Below, piece by piece: positions 1 through 7,965 of a stretch of DNA of 36,590 nucleotides. Where the stretch lies: contig JBFKAV010000015.1 of NCBI GenBank assembly GCA_041621405.1, forward strand, positions 1-36,590. The letters are read 5' to 3'. The first letter of the stretch is position 1. Each line of letters opens with the position of its first letter. Source of the DNA: JBFKAV01 sp041621405 (GTDB taxonomy: Bacteria; Pseudomonadota; Alphaproteobacteria; Rhodobacterales; Rhodobacteraceae). The position numbers and the translations under genes are program-made. The notes under the pieces were generated by a model. The model was not told where the DNA came from. It ran no database searches and was given only the letters and a program-made list of their open reading frames with translations.

Positions 1-1698
1 CGCGCCGACTGGCTCCCCGTCCTCTCCGCCTCCCCCGTCCGCGAGCCCGCCCACCGCGCCTTCCCGAAGGAGGCCGAGGACTGGGACATCGAGCGGATCG
101 TCTCCGACTACGCCGCCGCCGCCCAGCGGATGCAGGCAGCCGGCCTCGACGGCATCGAGTTCGAAGCCTACGGCCACCTGATGGACAGCTTCTGGTCCCC
201 CGCCACCAACAAGCGGGACGACGAATGGGGCGGCTCCCTCGACAACCGCCTGCGCTTCACCTGGGCCGTCCTCGACGCGGTCCGGGCGGCCGTCGGCCCC
301 GACTTCATCGTCGGCCTCCGCATGGTCGCCGACGAGGACTGGGAGAAGGGCCTCTCCCGCCAGGAAGGCGTCGAGATCGCCTGCCGCCTCGCCGCCTCCG
401 GCAAGGTCGACTTCCTCAACATCATCCGCGGCCACATCGAGACCGACGCCGCGCTGACCAACGTGGTCCCGATCCAGGGCATGCCCGACGCCCCGCACCT
501 CGACTTCGCCGGCGAGGTGAAGGCGGCGACCTGGTTCCCGATCTTCCACGCCTCCAAGATCTCCGACGTCGCCACCGCCCGCCACGCGATCGCCAGCGGA
601 AAGCTCGACATGGTCGGCATGACCCGCGCCCACATCGCCGACCCCCACATCGCCCGGAAGGTCGCCGCCGGCGAGGAGGCCCGCATCCGCCCCTGCGTCG
701 GCGCCACCTACTGCCTCGACCGGATCTACGAGGGCGGCGAGGCACTCTGCATCCACAACGCCGCCACCGGACGGGAGGCGCGGATGCCGCACCTGATCCC
801 GCAGGCCGAAACGAAGCGCCGGGCGGTGATCGTCGGCGCCGGGCCGGCGGGGCTGGAGGCGGCGCGGGTGGCGGGCGAGCGGGGGCACGCGGTCACGCTG
901 CTCGAAGCCGCTTCCGAGGCGGGCGGGCAGGTCAACCTGCTGACCCAGAACCCGCGGCGGCGGGACATGGCCGGGATCGTCGACTGGCGGCTCTCCGAGC
1001 TGGAGCGGCTCGGGGTTGAGATCCGCTTCAACCTCTTCGCCGAGGCGGCGGACGTTCTGGACCTCGACCCGGAGATCGTGGTGGTCGCCACGGGCGGGCT
1101 GCCGCAGGCGCCGGAGATGGACGGGGAGACTCTGACCGTCTCTTCCTGGGACGTGCTTTCGGGCGAAGTGAAGCCGGCGGGCCGGGTCCTGGTCTACGAC
1201 GACAACGGCGGCCACCCGGGAATGAGCGCGGCCGAGATGCTGGCCCGGGGCGGGGCCGAGGTAGAGATCGTCAGCCCGGAGCGGTTCTTCGCGCCCGAGA
1301 TGGGGGGCATGAACCACGTCCCCTACATGCGGGCCTTCCACGAGGCGGGGGTGCGGGTCACGATCAATACCCGGCTCATAGGCGTGCGGCGCGATGGGAA
1401 CGAGCTCGTCGCCCTGTTGAGCTCGGATTTCGCGGAGGGCTGGCAGGAGGAGCGGCGGATCGACCGGGTGGTGGTCGAGCACGGGACCGCCGCCAACGAC
1501 GGGCTCTACCGCGAGCTGAAGCCGCTCAGCCGGAACCTGGGCGCGATCGATTACCAGGCATTGATCGGTGAGGGCGAGCTGTTCCCGGAGCGGAATCCGG
1601 AGGGCCGGTTCCGGCTCTACCGGATCGGCGACGCGGTGGCCTCGCGAAACATCCATGCCGGGATCTACGACGCGCTGAGGTTCGGGATCCGCTGGTAG
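1..1698 (+). CDS. NADH:flavin oxidoreductase, TMADH/dienoyl-CoA reductase type (5'-truncated)
   Basis: The reading frame is open from base 1, so the N-terminus lies outside the window. The first ~230 visible residues are the end of an Old-Yellow-Enzyme TIM barrel: HLMDSFWSPATNKRDDEWGG followed by NR.RF is the family's substrate/FMN-binding signature. The rest is a two-domain FAD/NAD(P) module, beginning with the dinucleotide motif VIVGAGPAGLEAA (from about base 826). This is the architecture of trimethylamine dehydrogenase, 2,4-dienoyl-CoA reductase and N-methylproline demethylases, which oxidise small amines or enoyl substrates and pass electrons through FMN. The expected [4Fe-4S] cysteine motif (C-x2-C-x3-C) is replaced by RPCVGATYC followed by a later Cys, so the cluster may be altered or absent. 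Substrate is unknown; a methylated-amine demethylase is my inference. No operon partner is visible downstream. Confidence 0.85.
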   Translation, partial: RADWLPVLSASPVREPAHRAFPKEAEDWDIERIVSDYAAAAQRMQAAGLDGIEFEAYGHLMDSFWSPATNKRDDEWGGSLDNRLRFTWAVLDAVRAAVGPDFIVGLRMVADEDWEKGLSRQEGVEIACRLAASGKVDFLNIIRGHIETDAALTNVVPIQGMPDAPHLDFAGEVKAATWFPIFHASKISDVATARHAIASGKLDMVGMTRAHIADPHIARKVAAGEEARIRPCVGATYCLDRIYEGGEALCIHNAATGREARMPHLIPQAETKRRAVIVGAGPAGLEAARVAGERGHAVTLLEAASEAGGQVNLLTQNPRRRDMAGIVDWRLSELERLGVEIRFNLFAEAADVLDLDPEIVVVATGGLPQAPEMDGETLTVSSWDVLSGEVKPAGRVLVYDDNGGHPGMSAAEMLARGGAEVEIVSPERFFAPEMGGMNHVPYMRAFHEAGVRVTINTRLIGVRRDGNELVALLSSDFAEGWQEERRIDRVVVEHGTAANDGLYRELKPLSRNLGAIDYQALIGEGELFPERNPEGRFRLYRIGDAVASRNIHAGIYDALRFGIRW

Positions 1699-2173
1699 GG
1701 GGACGTGAAATGCCGGCGGGATTTCACAGTGAACGGTCAGATCAAGTGCCTGTAATCATTTATGATAGCGATAACCGATTAACCTTTTCGAAAGCTGTTT
1801 CACCCCCATAACACGCTTCCCGACGCGCCGGGCGGCAGGGTGCTCGGCGAAGCGCCGGCACGGAGCCTCGAGCGGTGCGACGATCGCCGGGTGCGGCCGG
1901 GCGGGAAGGATGCCGATCCGCAGCCCGACCGCGGTGCCGTCCGGGGCCGACCGCGGGAGCCCACTGGTGCCGCGCCGGAGCGGGAGCGCACCCGCGGACG
2001 TCGCGAATCCCGCGTTCCGGCTTGCGGAGCGGATCAGAATATCCCGATCTTCAATGACTTGGAGCGCGACGGAACGCGCTTGATACGGAACCGTCGGGCC
2101 GGTCGGGCGAGGCTTGCGCCGAAGCGGCGCGGGCCTATTGTCGGCCTGAATTGCCGCGGGAGGGACAGGGCGC
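1699..2173. other. 475-base intergenic region, AT-rich patch, no supported gene
   Basis: After the hairpin there is an unusually AT-rich patch at about 1751-1800, containing the palindrome ATCATTTATGAT (1755-1766) and the near-direct repeats GATAACC and GATTAACC. It may hold the promoter of the following gene. Frames are open on both strands across 1756-2244, but in the stretch I checked their third-codon GC is far below that of the neighbouring genes (11 of 20 codons in a minus-strand sample), so I call no gene here. A Shine-Dalgarno GGGAGGG at 2158-2164 serves the next CDS. Confidence 0.5.
1705..1727 (+). terminator. Hairpin just after the oxidoreductase stop codon
   Basis: A perfect 7-base inverted repeat, GTGAAAT / ATTTCAC, with a 9-base GC-rich loop begins 7 bases after the stop codon. 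No T-run follows, so it is not a classic intrinsic terminator; it could be a transcript-end stabiliser or a binding site. Confidence 0.35.
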
Positions 2174-3298
2174 ATGGCGAAGAAGGACCGGGGCGCGCCT
2201 TTGGCGGCGGAGCTCCTGCATCTGCGGGGCCAGCGGCTGCCCAAGGGCGCGCCGATCGCCTTGCCCTTGACGCTCGCCTCGATGTTCCACCTGCCGGGCG
2301 AGCCGGACGGCGCGGCCAGCTACGGGCGCTCCGACAACCCGACCTGGGAGGCGCTGGAGCACGCGCTCGCCCATCTCGAAGGCGCCCCGGCGCTCGCCTT
2401 CCCCTCGGGCATGGCGGCGATCTCGGCCACGCTGTTTTCGCTCGTGAAGGCCGGGGACCGGGTGCTCATGCCCGCGGACGGCTACTACGCCACGCGGCTT
2501 CTGGCCGAGCGCTTCCTCGCGCCCCTGGGCGTCGCCGTCGAGCTCCGCCCGACGGCGCGCTTCGCGGCGGGCGGCTTCTCGGGCTACCGGCTGGTCTTCG
2601 TGGAGAGCCCGTCGAACCCCGGGCTCGATCTCTGTGACATCGCCGAGGTGGCGGCGGCTGTGCGCGCAGCGGGGGGAATGACGGTCGCCGACAACACCAC
2701 GATGACGCCGTTCGGCCAGCGCCCGCTGGAGCTCGGCGCCGACGTGGTTGTGGCGGCCGACACCAAGGCGCCGGGCGGCCATTCCGACCTGCTGATGGGC
2801 CACGTGGCGAGCCGAGACGCGGCGGTGATGGAGGCGGCGAAGGAGTGGCGGCGGCTTTCCGGGGCGATCCCGGGGCCGTTCGAGGCCTGGCTGCTGCACC
2901 GCTCGCTGGAGACGCTTGAGCTGCGGTTTGCCCGTATGTGCGACACCGCCGAGCGGGTGGCCGAGCGGCTCGCTGGCCTCGGGCTAGTCATCCGTTATCC
3001 GGGCCTGGAGGCCGACCCGTCGCACGCTCTGGCCCGCCGGCAGATGCGGCGCTTCGGCTTCCTGGTCGGGCTCGATTTCGGCTCGACGGCAGCGGCGGAG
3101 CGGTTCATCGGGGCCTGCCGCTACCTGCGCCCCGCGACCTCGTTCGGCGGCGTCCACAGCTCGGCCGAGCGGCGGGCGCGCTGGGGCGACGCGGTGGCGC
3201 CGGGCTACGTGCGGCTGTCGGTCGGCTGCGAGCCGGAGGCCGAGCTCGGACCGGCGCTGGTGACCGCGGCGCGGGCGGCGCTCAGGCCTCGTTCTTGA
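2174..3298 (+). CDS. PLP-dependent trans-sulfuration enzyme (cystathionine gamma-lyase/-synthase family)
   Basis: The 374-residue protein belongs to the Cys/Met-metabolism PLP family, whose members add to or eliminate from the beta or gamma carbon of cysteine, homocysteine or cystathionine in the cytoplasm. Visible hallmarks: SYGRSDNPTWEALE (Tyr50/Arg52, phosphate contacts), the FPSGMAA loop at 76-82, the stacking Tyr in DGYYAT (~105), PLP-ring Asp173 in VADN, and the Schiff-base Lys198 in ADTKAPGGHSD. Length is slightly short of the usual ~390. The start follows GGGAGGG with good spacing. The last 17 bases overlap, tail to tail, the DMT transporter on the other strand. Whether it is a synthase, gamma-lyase or beta-lyase cannot be decided from sequence alone. 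Confidence 0.85.
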   Translation: MAKKDRGAPLAAELLHLRGQRLPKGAPIALPLTLASMFHLPGEPDGAASYGRSDNPTWEALEHALAHLEGAPALAFPSGMAAISATLFSLVKAGDRVLMPADGYYATRLLAERFLAPLGVAVELRPTARFAAGGFSGYRLVFVESPSNPGLDLCDIAEVAAAVRAAGGMTVADNTTMTPFGQRPLELGADVVVAADTKAPGGHSDLLMGHVASRDAAVMEAAKEWRRLSGAIPGPFEAWLLHRSLETLELRFARMCDTAERVAERLAGLGLVIRYPGLEADPSHALARRQMRRFGFLVGLDFGSTAAAERFIGACRYLRPATSFGGVHSSAERRARWGDAVAPGYVRLSVGCEPEAELGPALVTAARAALRPRS

Positions 3299-4169
3299 TG
3301 AGGAGCACGAGCGCCAGCGCTGTGAGCGCGACGCCGACGACGACCAGCCCCGGCGGCGCGCCGCGGCCGAGCGCGATCTGCCACAGGATCACCCAGGACG
3401 GGACCAGGTAGGTGTAGGCCATGACCTTGGCCGAGGGCAGCCTGAGGGCGGCGTACTGCAGGAGCACGAAGGTGGCCGCCGAGGCGAAGACGCCGAGGTA
3501 GGCGGTGGTGACCCAGACCAGCGCCGGGAGCCCGTCCCAGTCGGTCGCGCGGATATCGGCCCAGCCGTAGGCGGCCACCAGGATCAGGGCTGCGACCATC
3601 ATGCCGAGCGAGAACACCACGGAGCTTTCGCCGCGGTTCAGCCTGCGCACCAGCGGCGTGTAGAGCGCGTGGGCGATGCAGCCCCAGAAATAGATCGCCT
3701 CGCCGCGGCCGATCTCGAAGCGGAGCGCCGCGGTGAGGTCGGCGCGGAAGATCACCCATAGCGCGCCGATCCCGCCGAGGGCGAGCGCGAGGGCCATGCG
3801 CGGCGTGGTGACCTGGCGCAGCAGGAGCCAGCCGAAGCCGGCCGACATCACCGGGGTCAGGGTGAAGACGGCGGCGGTGGAGACCGGCGGCGCGGTCTTC
3901 AGGCCCTCGAACATCAGGACGAAGTAGGCGCCGAAGAGGAGTCCGAGCAGGAAGTAGCGCCATGGCGCGGCGAAGGCGGCACGGGGGATGCCCTTCGTGG
4001 CGAGCGCCAGCGCGCCGATCACCGCGATCGCGATGACGAAGCGGGCGGCGGTGAGCGCGGTGGGCGCGATATCGTTGGCGATCAGCGAGCCGAGCGAGAA
4101 CGAGCCGCCGAGCAGCGCCGAGAAGGCGAGCATCGCCAGGTGGCCCTTGGCGGGGTCGGAGAGCGTCAT
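3282..4169 (-). CDS. DMT-superfamily (EamA) transporter
   Basis: This 295-residue protein is almost wholly hydrophobic, with about ten membrane segments arranged as two EamA repeats (roughly residues 8-135 and 145-292). Such proteins usually export amino acids or other small metabolites across the inner membrane; the substrate cannot be read from the sequence. It starts 7 bases after the stop codon of the LysR-type regulator upstream on the same strand, so the two are probably co-transcribed. Its 3' end overlaps the trans-sulfuration gene by 17 bases in convergent orientation. Pairing with a sulfur-amino-acid enzyme makes an amino-acid or metabolite exporter plausible, but that is inference. 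Confidence 0.85.
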   Translation of the reverse strand: MTLSDPAKGHLAMLAFSALLGGSFSLGSLIANDIAPTALTAARFVIAIAVIGALALATKGIPRAAFAAPWRYFLLGLLFGAYFVLMFEGLKTAPPVSTAAVFTLTPVMSAGFGWLLLRQVTTPRMALALALGGIGALWVIFRADLTAALRFEIGRGEAIYFWGCIAHALYTPLVRRLNRGESSVVFSLGMMVAALILVAAYGWADIRATDWDGLPALVWVTTAYLGVFASAATFVLLQYAALRLPSAKVMAYTYLVPSWVILWQIALGRGAPPGLVVVGVALTALALVLLIKNEA

Positions 4170-4176
4170 GCCCGGC

Positions 4177-5064
4177 TCAGACCTCGCCCCAGCCCTTGGC
4201 CGCGTCCTTGATGAAGCTCAGGAACGCCTGCACCTTTGGAGTGCGGTGCAGGTCGACATGGGTGACGAGCCAGAGCTGCGTGCTCCACTCCTCCCGGGTT
4301 GGCAAAACCTCGACGACGTTCGGATCCGATTGCCCCAGGTAGACCGGCAGGAAGCCGATCCCGGCACCGGCGGACACCGCGTCGTGGATGGCGCCGATCG
4401 AGGCGCTGCGCCAGGTGACCGCCGCCGGCGGCACCGTCTCGTGCAGCCAGCGCAGGAACGGCGCCGGGCTCTTGCCGCTGTCCTCGCCGACGAAGGCGTG
4501 GCCCTCGAACTCCGCCTCGGATTTCGGCACGCCGCGGCGCTCGACGTAGGACTTCGCGGCGTAGAGCGCGTGGCGCATCTTGAGCAGCGGCTGGACCACG
4601 TTGTCGGGCTGGTCCGGCGCGGTGCCGGCGCGGATCGCGACATGGGCCTCGCCGTATTCCAGGCGGAACAGCCGCTCGTCGGTGAGGAAGCGGATGACGA
4701 GACCGGGATGGGCGGCCTGGAACTCGGCCAACGAAGGGGTGAGCAGGGGCGAGACGATGGCCAGCGAGGTGACGGTGAGCTCGCCCGACACTTCCTCGCC
4801 GCGGCCCCGGATGCGGCCGGCGAGCTGGGTGAACTGGTCCTCGGTGGCCTGCGCCACCTTCAGCAGGTCCTGCCCCGCCTCGGTCGGCGTGTAGCCGCGG
4901 GCGTGGCGCTGGAACAGCTTGACGCCGAGCCGCGCCTCCAGCGCGTCGATGTGGCGGATCACGGTGGCGTGGTGGACCCCCAGCACCTCGGCGGCGCCCG
5001 AGACGGTTCCCAGCCGTGCGACGTGGTACGCGGTTCGGATCTCATCCCAGCCGTCGAGGCTCAT
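4177..5064 (-). CDS. LysR-family transcriptional regulator
   Basis: The protein has an N-terminal winged helix-turn-helix (about residues 5-62; GTVSGAAEVLGVHHATVIRH is the recognition region) and a C-terminal LysR effector-binding domain, as in typical ~300-residue LTTRs. I chose the Met at 5064 (giving 295 residues, beginning MSLDGWDEIRTA) rather than the one at 5085, because an AGGGG lies 10 bases upstream of it while the upstream Met has no Shine-Dalgarno, and because the domain starts right there. It precedes the DMT transporter in a probable two-gene operon and diverges from the small membrane protein at 5161. LTTRs normally act from such divergent spacers and often repress themselves. 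The inducer is unknown. Confidence 0.88.
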   Translation of the reverse strand: MSLDGWDEIRTAYHVARLGTVSGAAEVLGVHHATVIRHIDALEARLGVKLFQRHARGYTPTEAGQDLLKVAQATEDQFTQLAGRIRGRGEEVSGELTVTSLAIVSPLLTPSLAEFQAAHPGLVIRFLTDERLFRLEYGEAHVAIRAGTAPDQPDNVVQPLLKMRHALYAAKSYVERRGVPKSEAEFEGHAFVGEDSGKSPAPFLRWLHETVPPAAVTWRSASIGAIHDAVSAGAGIGFLPVYLGQSDPNVVEVLPTREEWSTQLWLVTHVDLHRTPKVQAFLSFIKDAAKGWGEV

Positions 5065-5096
5065 CTTCTGTGCGCCCCTGAACATCGCGGCGACAT

Positions 5097-5118
5097 TTGG
5101 CTACGAATTGTTCGCCAA
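5097..5118. promoter_or_regulatory. Nested palindrome, candidate LysR operator
   Basis: The spacer between the LysR gene and the divergent gene contains TTGGC-N12-GCCAA enclosing CGAA-TTG-TTCG (5104-5114). LysR proteins bind imperfect dyads with a T-N11-A core in such divergent spacers, so this is a reasonable autoregulatory site. No experimental support. Confidence 0.45.
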
Positions 5119-5160
5119 TGCAAGGGGGGCGTCGGTCGCTTCCGTGCTACTCTGGCGCCA

Positions 5161-5640
5161 ATGAAGGTGCTGAGGCTGAGCCCGGACATGCTAGTGATCG
5201 AGGAGAAGCCCTGGTTTCTGGGACTGATGCTGGCCGTCTTCGTGCTGGGCTTCGCCGCCGCCGCGCTGGCAGCGGCGTTCGAGGGGCAATGGCTGGCGGC
5301 ACTCGGCCTCGGCGCGGTCGCCGCCGCCTTCGCCTGGGTTTCGGCCAGGGTGGTCGAGCGGGTCTGGCTGGTGCTCGATCGCCGCGCCGGCACGGTAGAG
5401 TTGCGCCGCCGCAGCCACGGGCGCTTCCGGCGCCAGGGCTGGCCGCTTGCGCGGCTGGAGGCGGTGGTCGAGCAGAGCGACTTCGGCGAGGGCAGTCGCA
5501 CCTACCGGCTGGCGCTGCGGCTTAGGGACCAACCCGCCCCGGTGCCAATGACGCGCTACTATCAAAGCGGGCGCGGCACCAAGGCCTGCGCCGCGGCGGC
5601 GCGCGAGTGGCTCGCCGCCGGCGAACGGGCGCGCGGCTAG
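5161..5640 (+). CDS. Small membrane protein of unknown function
   Basis: 159 residues. A short cytoplasmic start (MKVLRLSPDMLVIEEKPWFL) leads into two closely spaced hydrophobic segments at about residues 19-40 and 44-62. The rest is soluble, basic and beta-rich (LVLDRRAGTVELRRRS, TYRLALRLR), ending in a helix with an Ala/Glu-rich tail. This layout, a two-helix anchor followed by a small PH-like beta domain, is common among uncharacterised bacterial proteins, but I do not recognise a named family. The Met at 5161 is where the hydrophilic start and host-like codon use begin; the frame continues upstream only antisense to the LysR gene. It is transcribed divergently from LysR and could be controlled through the dyad at 5097-5118. 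Confidence 0.7.
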   Translation: MKVLRLSPDMLVIEEKPWFLGLMLAVFVLGFAAAALAAAFEGQWLAALGLGAVAAAFAWVSARVVERVWLVLDRRAGTVELRRRSHGRFRRQGWPLARLEAVVEQSDFGEGSRTYRLALRLRDQPAPVPMTRYYQSGRGTKACAAAAREWLAAGERARG

Positions 5641-5728
5641 GCTCCTGCGGCGCGGAACGGCTCGGCGGCGGCGCGGGCGATCCCGGGCCGGAAACGGCCG
5701 GCCGCCCTGCCCCGGCGCAAGCCCGCGC

Positions 5729-5757
5729 TTGACTCCCTGCGCGCTTTCCCCCTACAC
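5729..5757 (+). promoter_or_regulatory. Candidate promoter of the ffh-rpmE cluster
   Basis: TTGACT (5729-5734), a 17-base spacer, then CTACAC (5752-5757) fit a vegetative promoter with a good -35 and weak -10. It would give a leader of about 150 bases before ffh. The rest of 5641-5917 shows no gene. Confidence 0.4.
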
Positions 5758-5917
5758 CCCGCGCGTTCCCCGGAGGCTTCACCGCTTCCGGTCCCATCGC
5801 CCATCTGGGCGGGGATCGCCATCCGTCAGCGCGTCGCGCCCACGGGTGCCGTTGGTCATTTCGCGCGCCGGACCCCATATCCGGCAGGGATGAAACCGGT
5901 TCGAAGGAGGGCCGTGG

Positions 5918-7441
5918 ATGTTCGAGAACCTGTCCGAACGCCTGTCGGGCGTGTTCGACCGGCTGACCAAGCAGGGCGCGCTTTCCGAGGCCGACGTGGC
6001 GACCGCGCTGCGCGAGGTGCGGGTGGCGCTCCTGGAGGCCGACGTTTCGCTCGCCGTGGCGCGCGCCTTCGTCGGCCGGGTGCAGGAGAAGGCCACCGGC
6101 CAGGCGGTGACGAAGTCGGTCACGCCGGGCCAGCAGGTGGTGAAGATCGTCCACGACGAACTTGTCCACGTACTCGAGGGCGAGGGCGACCCCGGTGCGC
6201 TCAAGATCGACAACCCGCCGGCGCCGATCCTGATGGTCGGCCTTCAGGGCGGCGGCAAGACCACGACGACGGCCAAGATCGCAAAGCGGCTGACCGAGCG
6301 CGAGGGCAAGCGGGTGCTGATGGCCTCGCTCGACACCAACCGCCCGGCGGCGATGGAGCAGCTGCAGATCCTGGGCCGGCAGATCGGGGTCGACACGCTG
6401 CCGATCGTCAAGGGCCAGTCCGCCGTCGACATCGCCAAGCGCGCCAAGCAACAGGCGACGATGGGCGGCTACGACGTGTTCATGCTCGACACCGCCGGGC
6501 GGCTGCAGATCGACCAGGTGCTGATGGACGAGGTGGCCAAGGTCGCCGAGGTCGCCAAGCCCCGCGAGACGCTGCTGGTCGTCGACGGCCTGACCGGCCA
6601 GGTCGCGGTCGAGGTGGCGGAGGAGTTCGACGCCAAGGTCGGCATCACCGGCGTGGTCCTCACCCGGATGGACGGCGACGGCCGCGGCGGCGCGGCGCTC
6701 TCGATGCGGGCCGTCACCGGCAAGCCAATCCGCTTCGTCGGCGTCGGCGAGAAGATGGACGCGCTCGAGACCTTCGAGCCCGAGCGCATCGCCGGCCGGA
6801 TCCTCGGCATGGGCGACATCGTGGCGCTGGTCGAGAAGGCCCAGGCGACGATCGAGGCCGAGCAGGCCGAGCGCATGGCCCGCCGCTTCGCCAAGGGCCA
6901 GTTCAACATGAACGACCTTCGGATGCAGCTCGAGCAGATGATGAAGATGGGCGGCATGGAAGGCATGATGGGGATGCTGCCCGGCATGGGCAAGGCGCGG
7001 GCCCAGATGGCCGAGGCAGGCTTCGACGACACCATGTTCCGCCGCCAGATCGCGCTGATCCAGTCGATGACGAAGAAGGAGCGGGCCAATCCCGACCTGT
7101 TGCAGGCGAGCCGGAAGAAGCGGATCGCGGCCGGCGCGGGGCTCGAGGTGCCCGAGCTCAATCGGCTGCTGAAGATGCACCGCCAGATGGCGGACATGAT
7201 GAAGAAGATGGGCAAGGGCGGCATGCTCAAGCAGGCGATGAAGGGCATGTTCGGCGGTAAAGGCGCAAGTGGCGGGCCCTCCGACGCCGACCTCGCCGCC
7301 GCCCGCGAGCAGATGGCCAAGGGGCAGCTGCCGAAGGGGCTTGGCGGGATGCCGGGCCTGGGCGGAGGCGGGATGCCGGGCCTGGGCGGAGGCAGGATGC
7401 AGCTGCCGCCGGGGCTGAGCGGGTTCGGCAAGAAGAAGTGA
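5918..7441 (+). CDS. ffh: Signal recognition particle protein Ffh
   Basis: Ffh binds 4.5S RNA and signal sequences emerging from the ribosome and delivers inner-membrane proteins to FtsY and the translocon. The N domain (1-~90) is followed by the G domain with P-loop GLQGGGKTT (108-116), DTAGR (191-195) and TRMD (249-252, in place of the common TKxD). The Met-rich M domain (~300-445) contains the MMKMGGMEGMMGMLPGM finger that holds signal peptides. The 507 residues exceed the ~450 usual because of a Gly/Met/Pro-rich tail encoded partly by a 24-base tandem repeat. GGAGG at 5906-5910 fixes the start. The stop codon overlaps the GTG start of the first acetyltransferase (GTGA). It heads a 13-gene cluster ending in rpmE. 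Confidence 0.97.
   Translation: MFENLSERLSGVFDRLTKQGALSEADVATALREVRVALLEADVSLAVARAFVGRVQEKATGQAVTKSVTPGQQVVKIVHDELVHVLEGEGDPGALKIDNPPAPILMVGLQGGGKTTTTAKIAKRLTEREGKRVLMASLDTNRPAAMEQLQILGRQIGVDTLPIVKGQSAVDIAKRAKQQATMGGYDVFMLDTAGRLQIDQVLMDEVAKVAEVAKPRETLLVVDGLTGQVAVEVAEEFDAKVGITGVVLTRMDGDGRGGAALSMRAVTGKPIRFVGVGEKMDALETFEPERIAGRILGMGDIVALVEKAQATIEAEQAERMARRFAKGQFNMNDLRMQLEQMMKMGGMEGMMGMLPGMGKARAQMAEAGFDDTMFRRQIALIQSMTKKERANPDLLQASRKKRIAAGAGLEVPELNRLLKMHRQMADMMKKMGKGGMLKQAMKGMFGGKGASGGPSDADLAAAREQMAKGQLPKGLGGMPGLGGGGMPGLGGGRMQLPPGLSGFGKKK
7343..7400 (+). repeat. 24-base tandem repeat in the ffh tail
   Basis: Two identical 24-base units (7343-7366 and 7367-7390), followed by a degenerate partial copy to 7400, encode GGMPGLGG repeats at the C-terminus of Ffh. 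As the unit is a multiple of three, slippage would change tail length without a frameshift. Confidence 0.9.
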
Positions 7442-7965
7442 GCGGCACCACCATCCATATCCCGACGCTCGAGACCGAGCGGCTGAGGCTCCGGGCTCCA
7501 CATGCCTCGGACCTCGAAGACTATGCCGCGTTCCGCGCCTCGGAGCGGGCACGGGTGCTGGGCGGGCCCTACACCCGCGCCCAGGCCTTCGAGCAGCTTG
7601 GCGAGATCATCGGCCACTGGCACCTGCGCGGCTTCGGCCGCTGGATGGTGGCCGACCTCGCGTCCGACGCGCCCCTGGGCGTCGTCGGCCTGTTCTTCCC
7701 CGAGGACTGGCCCGAGCCCGAGATCGCCTGGTCGCTGTTCGAGGCGGCCGAGGGCAGGGGCATTGCCCACGAGGCGGCACTTGCCACCCGCGACTATGCC
7801 TACGCGACGCTGGGATGGCGCACCGTGGTCAGCCTGGTTGCCCCCAACAACCTCCGCTCGGTGGCGCTGGCCCGCCGGCTCGGCGCGCGGATCGAGGGCC
7901 AGCATCCACACCCGCGCTTTGGCGCGCTCGACGTCTGGCGCCATCCGGCAACGGCGGCGGCATGA
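7438..7965 (+). CDS. GNAT-family N-acetyltransferase, copy 1 of 4
   Basis: The 175-residue protein is a RimJ/RimL-like GNAT (Acetyltransf_3 type), which moves the acetyl group of acetyl-CoA to an amine, often a protein N-terminus. It opens with ETERLRLRAP at 12-21, typical of the family; the acetyl-CoA loop is EGRGIA (105-110), and NNLRSVALARRLGA (137-150) is the conserved helix. The start is a GTG whose last two bases share the ffh stop (GTGA), so translation is probably coupled to ffh. Three further paralogues follow at once. Copy 1 differs from the others in having EGRGIA rather than EGKGYA. The target is unknown; its place between ffh and rpsP makes an SRP or ribosomal protein conceivable, but this is speculation. 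Confidence 0.9.
   Translation: MSGTTIHIPTLETERLRLRAPHASDLEDYAAFRASERARVLGGPYTRAQAFEQLGEIIGHWHLRGFGRWMVADLASDAPLGVVGLFFPEDWPEPEIAWSLFEAAEGRGIAHEAALATRDYAYATLGWRTVVSLVAPNNLRSVALARRLGARIEGQHPHPRFGALDVWRHPATAAA

Noticed and set aside
1756..2244. 162-residue minus-strand ORF overlapping the trans-sulfuration gene start
   Set aside because: No domain pattern, low GC at third positions compared with real genes here, and it runs into the start and Shine-Dalgarno of a clear gene.
5522..7552. Very long minus-strand ORF (676 residues) opposite ffh
   Set aside because: His/Arg/Leu-rich shadow of a highly biased real gene; ffh on the plus strand has all functional motifs.
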